Shown: positions 61,029-64,000 of the stretch, one piece after another | How positions within the stretch are numbered: the stretch's first letter is position 1 | Layout of the letters: every line of letters begins with the position of its first letter | Assembly: GCF_900156785.1 (NCBI RefSeq) | Contig: NZ_FTOP01000003.1 | Span: 62,001 to 126,000 of the forward strand | DNA length: 64,000 bases | From: Belliella pelovolcani | Lineage (GTDB): Bacteria > Bacteroidota > Bacteroidia > Cytophagales > Cyclobacteriaceae | Direction: 5' to 3' | Position numbers and translations under genes: made by a program | Notes under the pieces: generated by a model | What the model was told of the DNA's origin: nothing | What the model saw: only the letters and a program-made list of their open reading frames with translations | The model's database searches: none

Positions 61029-61724
61029 TTGCAATTGAATCAGCCTATCATAGACGTCATTATTCCAGCTTTCAATGAGGAGGATTCCATTGGAAAAGTT
61101 ATCCGAGATATCCCCACAATTGTCAGGCATGTGGTGGTGGCAAATAATGGTTCTTCGGATTCCACCAAAAAAGTTGCTGAAGCAGCAGGAGCAATTGTAC
61201 TGGATGAACCGCAGAAAGGCTATGGCAAAGCTTGTTTGACAGCCATGGATTACCTGTCAAAAGTTGAAGAACAAGCAGATATTGTCGTGTTTTTAGATGG
61301 AGATTATTCTGACTATCCCGAACAGCTGCTTGATTTGATAAAGCCGATCATAGACCAGGATAATGATATGGTCATTGGTTCTCGGGCTTTGGGGAAAAGA
61401 GAAGGCGGCTCGATGACCTTGCCTCAAGTTTTCGGGAATTGGCTAGCGACGACACTGATGCGCTGGATTTACAAGACCAACTATACCGACCTTGGCCCAT
61501 TTAGAGCGATCAAGTGGGATCAATTGAAAGCCTTGGGCATGGTAGATGAAAACTACGGCTGGACCATAGAGATGCAAATCAAAGCCGCCCAAGCAGGTCT
61601 CAAAACCACAGAAATCCCCGTAGATTACAGAAAGCGCATAGGCGTCTCAAAAGTAAGTGGAACGGTGAAAGGAGTATTTGGAGCAGGATATAAGATTCTT
61701 TGGACGATTTATAAGTATTGGTAG
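61029..61724 (+). CDS. DPM1-like family 2 glycosyltransferase
   Basis: This 231-aa soluble GT2 has VIIPAFNEEDSIGKVI, ANNGSSDST, VVFLDGDYSDYP and the C-terminal VDYRKRIGVSKVSGTVKG. It is a short polyprenyl-phosphate or lipid sugar transferase. No ATG is available near the start; TTG at 61029 or 61035 (MNQPIIDVIIPAFNEE) must be used. The 47 codons at the end occur again as a truncated copy at 62941-63084. Confidence 0.9.
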   Translation: MQLNQPIIDVIIPAFNEEDSIGKVIRDIPTIVRHVVVANNGSSDSTKKVAEAAGAIVLDEPQKGYGKACLTAMDYLSKVEEQADIVVFLDGDYSDYPEQLLDLIKPIIDQDNDMVIGSRALGKREGGSMTLPQVFGNWLATTLMRWIYKTNYTDLGPFRAIKWDQLKALGMVDENYGWTIEMQIKAAQAGLKTTEIPVDYRKRIGVSKVSGTVKGVFGAGYKILWTIYKYW

Positions 61725-61757
61725 TGGAGAGGATGAGATAGGTAGCATTCATCAAAT

Positions 61758-61781
61758 ATACCCTGTTGGGGGTATTTTTTT
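61758..61781 (+). terminator. Terminator of the DUF547-glycosyltransferase operon
   Basis: ATACCC and GGGTAT form a 6-bp stem with a 6-nt loop, followed by TTTTTT. The identical structure is repeated at 63118-63141 after the truncated copy. Confidence 0.7.
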
Positions 61782-62034
61782 AGAGAGTAGATGGTGGTAG
61801 TTTTGGGTGGAGGAGATTAGGGTTTGGGAATCATTCATCAATCACGATTTTAAACCTGTCGAATTCGATACCTTTAGAAAACAGCTAGTGCTCAAAAGTT
61901 TTAGCATTACATTTAGAAAATAGCTTCCTGCAGCGCAGATCTGTTTTCTGGATCCACTGAGAGCCTAGATGGAAAGCAAAAATGATTTAGTAGAAGGGTT
62001 TAAAGAATTAAGATTCCCATTTATATTATAAAGA
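61782..62034. other. Intergenic region before the ORF6N gene, no gene seen
   Basis: Contains the end of the sequence shared with 63082-63148 and then unrecognised AT-rich DNA. I see no ORF or RNA gene. Confidence 0.4.
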
Positions 62035-62901
62035 ATGGAATTATTAACCACAAAAATCATAGAAAGTAGAATATTCACTTTTCAAGGAAAGCAAGTGATG
62101 GTAGATCGGGATTTGGCTGAATTGTTTCAAGTTGAAGTCAAAAGATTGAATGAGCAGGTAAAAAGAAATAGTTTAAGGTTTCCTGCCCATTTCCGATTTC
62201 AGCTATCTGATACCGAGAAGAATGAACTGGTCGCAAATTGCGACCGCTTCGAGATACTCAAACATTCAAGTTCGAACCCATACGTTTTCACCGAACAAGG
62301 AGTAGCCATGCTTTCAGCAGTATTGAGAAGCGAGAAAGCTATAATGGTAAGCATACAGATTATGAATACCTTTGTAGAAATGAGGAAAGTATTGGCTCAT
62401 CATTCGGGGCTTTTGCAACGAGTAGAAAGCATTGAGTCGAGACTGCAATTAAACGACCAACATTTTGAAAAAATCTTTACTGCTTTGGAACAAGGTAAAC
62501 CTACAGTCAAACAAGATGTATTTTTTAAAGGGCAAATTTTTGATGCCTACAGTTTTGTAATTGACTTAATTAAAAAAGCAGAAATCACGCTCGTAATTAT
62601 AGATAGTTATATAGATCTGAGCATTTTGGAAATGCTTACAGAAAAATCAAAAATTGTTAGTGTTACCATCATAACACAAAAAAATACACCTATTAAAGCC
62701 TTAGATATAGAGAAATTCAATGCTCAGTATGGCAAATTAGAAATAAAGCATAGTCAAGACTTTCACGATCGATTTTTAATCATTGACCATAAAGAACTGT
62801 ATCATATAGGAGCTTCTTTGAAAGATTTGGGAAAGAAGTGTTTCGCATTCTCTATGGTTGAGGATAAGAGTTTACTACAAAACTTAATCAATAAAATATG
62901 A
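62035..62901 (+). CDS. ORF6N-domain protein with PLD-like C-terminal part
   Basis: This 288-aa protein has an ORF6N (KilA-N-related) N-terminal domain (about 5-90: IESRIFTFQGKQVMVDRDLAELF, quoted as 8-30, RLNEQVKRNSLRFP, FTEQGVAMLSAVLRS), a coiled stretch, and a C-terminal part (180-288) with IIDSYIDLSILEML and HDRFLIIDHKELYHIGASL, which recalls a phospholipase D-like half-site. ORF6N proteins are typical of phages and mobile islands and often regulate or bind DNA. It sits between a gene and its truncated duplicate. Its exact role is unknown. Confidence 0.87.
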   Translation: MELLTTKIIESRIFTFQGKQVMVDRDLAELFQVEVKRLNEQVKRNSLRFPAHFRFQLSDTEKNELVANCDRFEILKHSSSNPYVFTEQGVAMLSAVLRSEKAIMVSIQIMNTFVEMRKVLAHHSGLLQRVESIESRLQLNDQHFEKIFTALEQGKPTVKQDVFFKGQIFDAYSFVIDLIKKAEITLVIIDSYIDLSILEMLTEKSKIVSVTIITQKNTPIKALDIEKFNAQYGKLEIKHSQDFHDRFLIIDHKELYHIGASLKDLGKKCFAFSMVEDKSLLQNLINKI

Positions 62902-62940
62902 TAACCATTTGATATAATTATTACCTATTTTTATTAAAGC

Positions 62941-63084
62941 AAAGCAGCACAAGCTGGCTACAAAACCACAGAAGTTCCCGTAGACTATCGAAAGCGAATA
63001 GGCGTTTCCAAAGTAAGCGGTACAGTCAAAGGCGTATTTGGAGCAGGCTATAAGATTCTATGGACGATCTATAAGTATTGGTAG
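62941..63084 (+). pseudogene. Truncated copy of the DPM1-like glycosyltransferase 3' end
   Basis: Forty-seven codons plus stop (KAAQAGYKTTEVPVDYRKR...TIYKYW) match the last 47 codons of the gene at 61029-61724 with only two amino acid changes (Leu/Tyr, Ile/Val). Many third positions differ. No start or upstream part of the gene remains. It seems to be the remnant of a former paralogue cut off by the insertion or deletion that brought in the ORF6N gene. Confidence 0.88.
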
Positions 63085-63148
63085 CGGAGAGGATGAGATA
63101 GGTAGCATTCATCAAATATACCCTGTTGGGGGTATTTTTTTAGAGAGT
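63082..63148 (+). repeat. Duplicated 3' flank of the glycosyltransferase, with terminator
   Basis: The stop codon and the next 64 nt match 61722-61788 with only about one mismatch, including the terminator hairpin (63118-63141). The adjoining coding copies differ at many silent sites, so the flank is better conserved than the coding part. Confidence 0.85.
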
Positions 63149-63318
63149 AATTGTTTGTAGTTTTAGGTGGAGGGGATTAGGATTTAAGCCCAATAAAACC
63201 AGATTTATTTCTTATCAATGGATGTTAAAGTCTGGTTTTTCTAGATATATAGATAAGTTATAGTGCATATTAAGAACCCCAAACCTAGCACAATCAGTTT
63301 TTTAACTTTGAAAATAGT
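63149..63318. other. Short intergenic region, no gene seen
   Basis: AT-rich DNA between the duplicated flank and the toxin-antitoxin promoter region. No structure supported. Confidence 0.35.
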
Positions 63319-63330
63319 AACTTTAAAGTT
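63319..63330. promoter_or_regulatory. Palindrome before the HigB-like gene
   Basis: AACTTTAAAGTT is a perfect 12-bp palindrome 11 nt before the toxin ATG and could be the autoregulatory operator for the HigA-like protein. Another AACTTT half-site lies about 15 bp upstream. Confidence 0.5.
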
Positions 63331-63341
63331 GCATTTGTATT

Positions 63342-63740
63342 ATGGAAAAAGTAAGGGAAGTCATTGCTTATCAGGACCATTTTGAGAACTTTTTAAAAGC
63401 CCAGACAGAAAAAGTTCAAAATAAGATTTTTAAGGTCATTGAAGCGATTGAAACTTTGAAAGAGTTCCGGAGACTTACCTGAAACCAATTAAAACAAAAA
63501 AAGGGCTATATGAAGCAAGGGTTCAGTTGGCAAGTAATATTTGGAGGGTGTTTTGTTTTTTTTGATGAAGGTAAATTGGTGATTTTGCTCAATGGCTTTC
63601 AGAAGAAAACCCAAAAAACACCCACCAAGGAAATTGAAAAGGCTGCCAGACTGATGGATGAATATTATGCTGAAAAGGAAGTTCAAAAAGGTAAAAAGAA
63701 AAAAAATGAATACGAAGAGCTGGAAAGAAATCAACGATGA
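63342..63740 (+). pseudogene. HigB/Gp49-type toxin gene with two frameshifts
   Basis: Frame 1 from ATG 63342 gives MEKVREVIAYQDHFENFLKA and stops at 63480-63482. Frame 2 then continues [20 protein letters not shown] and [13 protein letters not shown], and frame 3 carries [20 protein letters not shown] to 63740. Read across, this is a complete HigB-like (RelE/ParE superfamily, Gp49 group) mRNA-cleaving toxin. A G seems missing near 63458-63460 (TTGAAAG for expected TTGGAAAG) and a T extra in the T8 run at 63556-63563. The gene is dead, or these are sequencing errors; the T8 run is an error-prone place. Confidence 0.85.
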
Positions 63741-63996
63741 AGTGTATGGAGTCAAAGGAACCGAACGCAGGGATGAATCAGAAAGGGATTTTGAGTCTTT
63801 CAAAATTGGTTTGCTATTAAAAAAGGCAAGTGAGGATAAGAATCTAACTCAGGAACAATTAGCAGAATTAGTAGATAAAAAGAGAACTTATATTTCAAGA
63901 GTTGAAAACAATGGAAGTAATCTGACATTGAAAACCCTTTATGAAATAGTTGAAAAGGGATTAGGTGGTAAGGTGAAAATCTCCATTGAGCTTTGA
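63706..63996 (+). CDS. higA: HigA-like XRE-family antitoxin
   Basis: The product is 96 aa from ATG 63706 ([15 protein letters not shown]); the frame opens earlier but that part is a lysine-rich reading of the toxin end. An XRE helix-turn-helix ([22 protein letters not shown], in residues 50-71) follows a charged leader and ends [12 protein letters not shown]. It overlaps the toxin frame by 35 nt. It is intact while its toxin is frameshifted. The gene symbol is by similarity to the HigA group. Confidence 0.85.
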   Translation: MNTKSWKEINDEVYGVKGTERRDESERDFESFKIGLLLKKASEDKNLTQEQLAELVDKKRTYISRVENNGSNLTLKTLYEIVEKGLGGKVKISIEL

Positions 63997-64000
63997 AAAG

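Overview
The window looks like chromosomal DNA from a Bacteroidota bacterium of the order Cytophagales, most likely Cyclobacteriaceae (Algoriphagus/Belliella/Echinicola-like). The grounds are: promoters with the Bacteroidota -7 box TAnnTTTG, little sign of Shine-Dalgarno sites, AT-rich DNA, a gliding-motility lipoprotein (GldH), RicT with its Bacteroidota-style tail, Ctc-type L25 next to prs, BF3164-like and DUF4136 lipoproteins, and a clade II nos operon. The genus call is inference. No rRNA, tRNA, CRISPR array or complete insertion sequence was seen.

Layout. 0-5 kb: housekeeping genes (rplY end, prs, comB, gcvT, an IscA-type Fe-S protein), a lipoprotein and a 72-aa membrane protein resembling a slice of cytochrome oxidase subunit I. 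5.2-14.2 kb: one minus-strand denitrification operon, ric - (membrane protein + cytochrome c fusion) - nosZ - NosB-like - nosL - nosD - nosF - nosY, preceded by an Rrf2 regulator. 14.4-18.4 kb: a soluble multi-PAS histidine kinase and a nitroreductase. 18.6-25.4 kb: molybdenum cofactor genes (moaCB, moaE, moeB-rhodanese, moaD, a TSUP permease, moeA, moaA) whose long gaps hold 10-11 bp phased repeats. 25.4-26.6 kb: a REP-associated tyrosine transposase between REP hairpin arrays. 26.6-29.6 kb: anaerobic ribonucleotide reductase, with its glycyl-radical motif on a separate overlapping 56-codon gene, then nrdG. 29.8-34.2 kb: NnrS-like protein, HEPN/MNT pair, second Rrf2 regulator, fatty acid hydroxylase, fasciclin lipoprotein. 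34-55.5 kb: mostly core genes (mce, thiL, rlmD, ricT-gldH, purD, recQ, kdsD, manC, Crp/Fnr), with an XPF-like nuclease and a 1313-aa SF1 helicase. 55.9-61.7 kb: an operon of DUF547 protein, FAD oxidoreductase, polyferredoxin and two glycosyltransferases. 62-64 kb: an ORF6N gene between a gene and its truncated copy, then a HigBA-like pair whose toxin gene is doubly frameshifted.

How the genes fit together. From 5 to 34 kb the theme is anaerobic growth and nitrogen oxides: N2O reduction (nos), nitrosative damage repair (ric), NO response (nnrS-like), molybdopterin synthesis (for Mo enzymes not in this window) and oxygen-independent dNTP synthesis. A 16-bp palindrome, nrGAYA-N4-TRTCyn, recurs before ric, both rrf2 genes, the nnrS-like gene, the HEPN/MNT pair and the fasciclin gene, and several copies overlap the -7 promoter box. 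I infer one regulon run by one or both Fe-S Rrf2 proteins.

The items most worth a second look are this regulon with its unexpected members, the split nrdD, and the in-frame fusion of a heme-copper-oxidase-like membrane protein to a lipoprotein cytochrome c directly ahead of nosZ.
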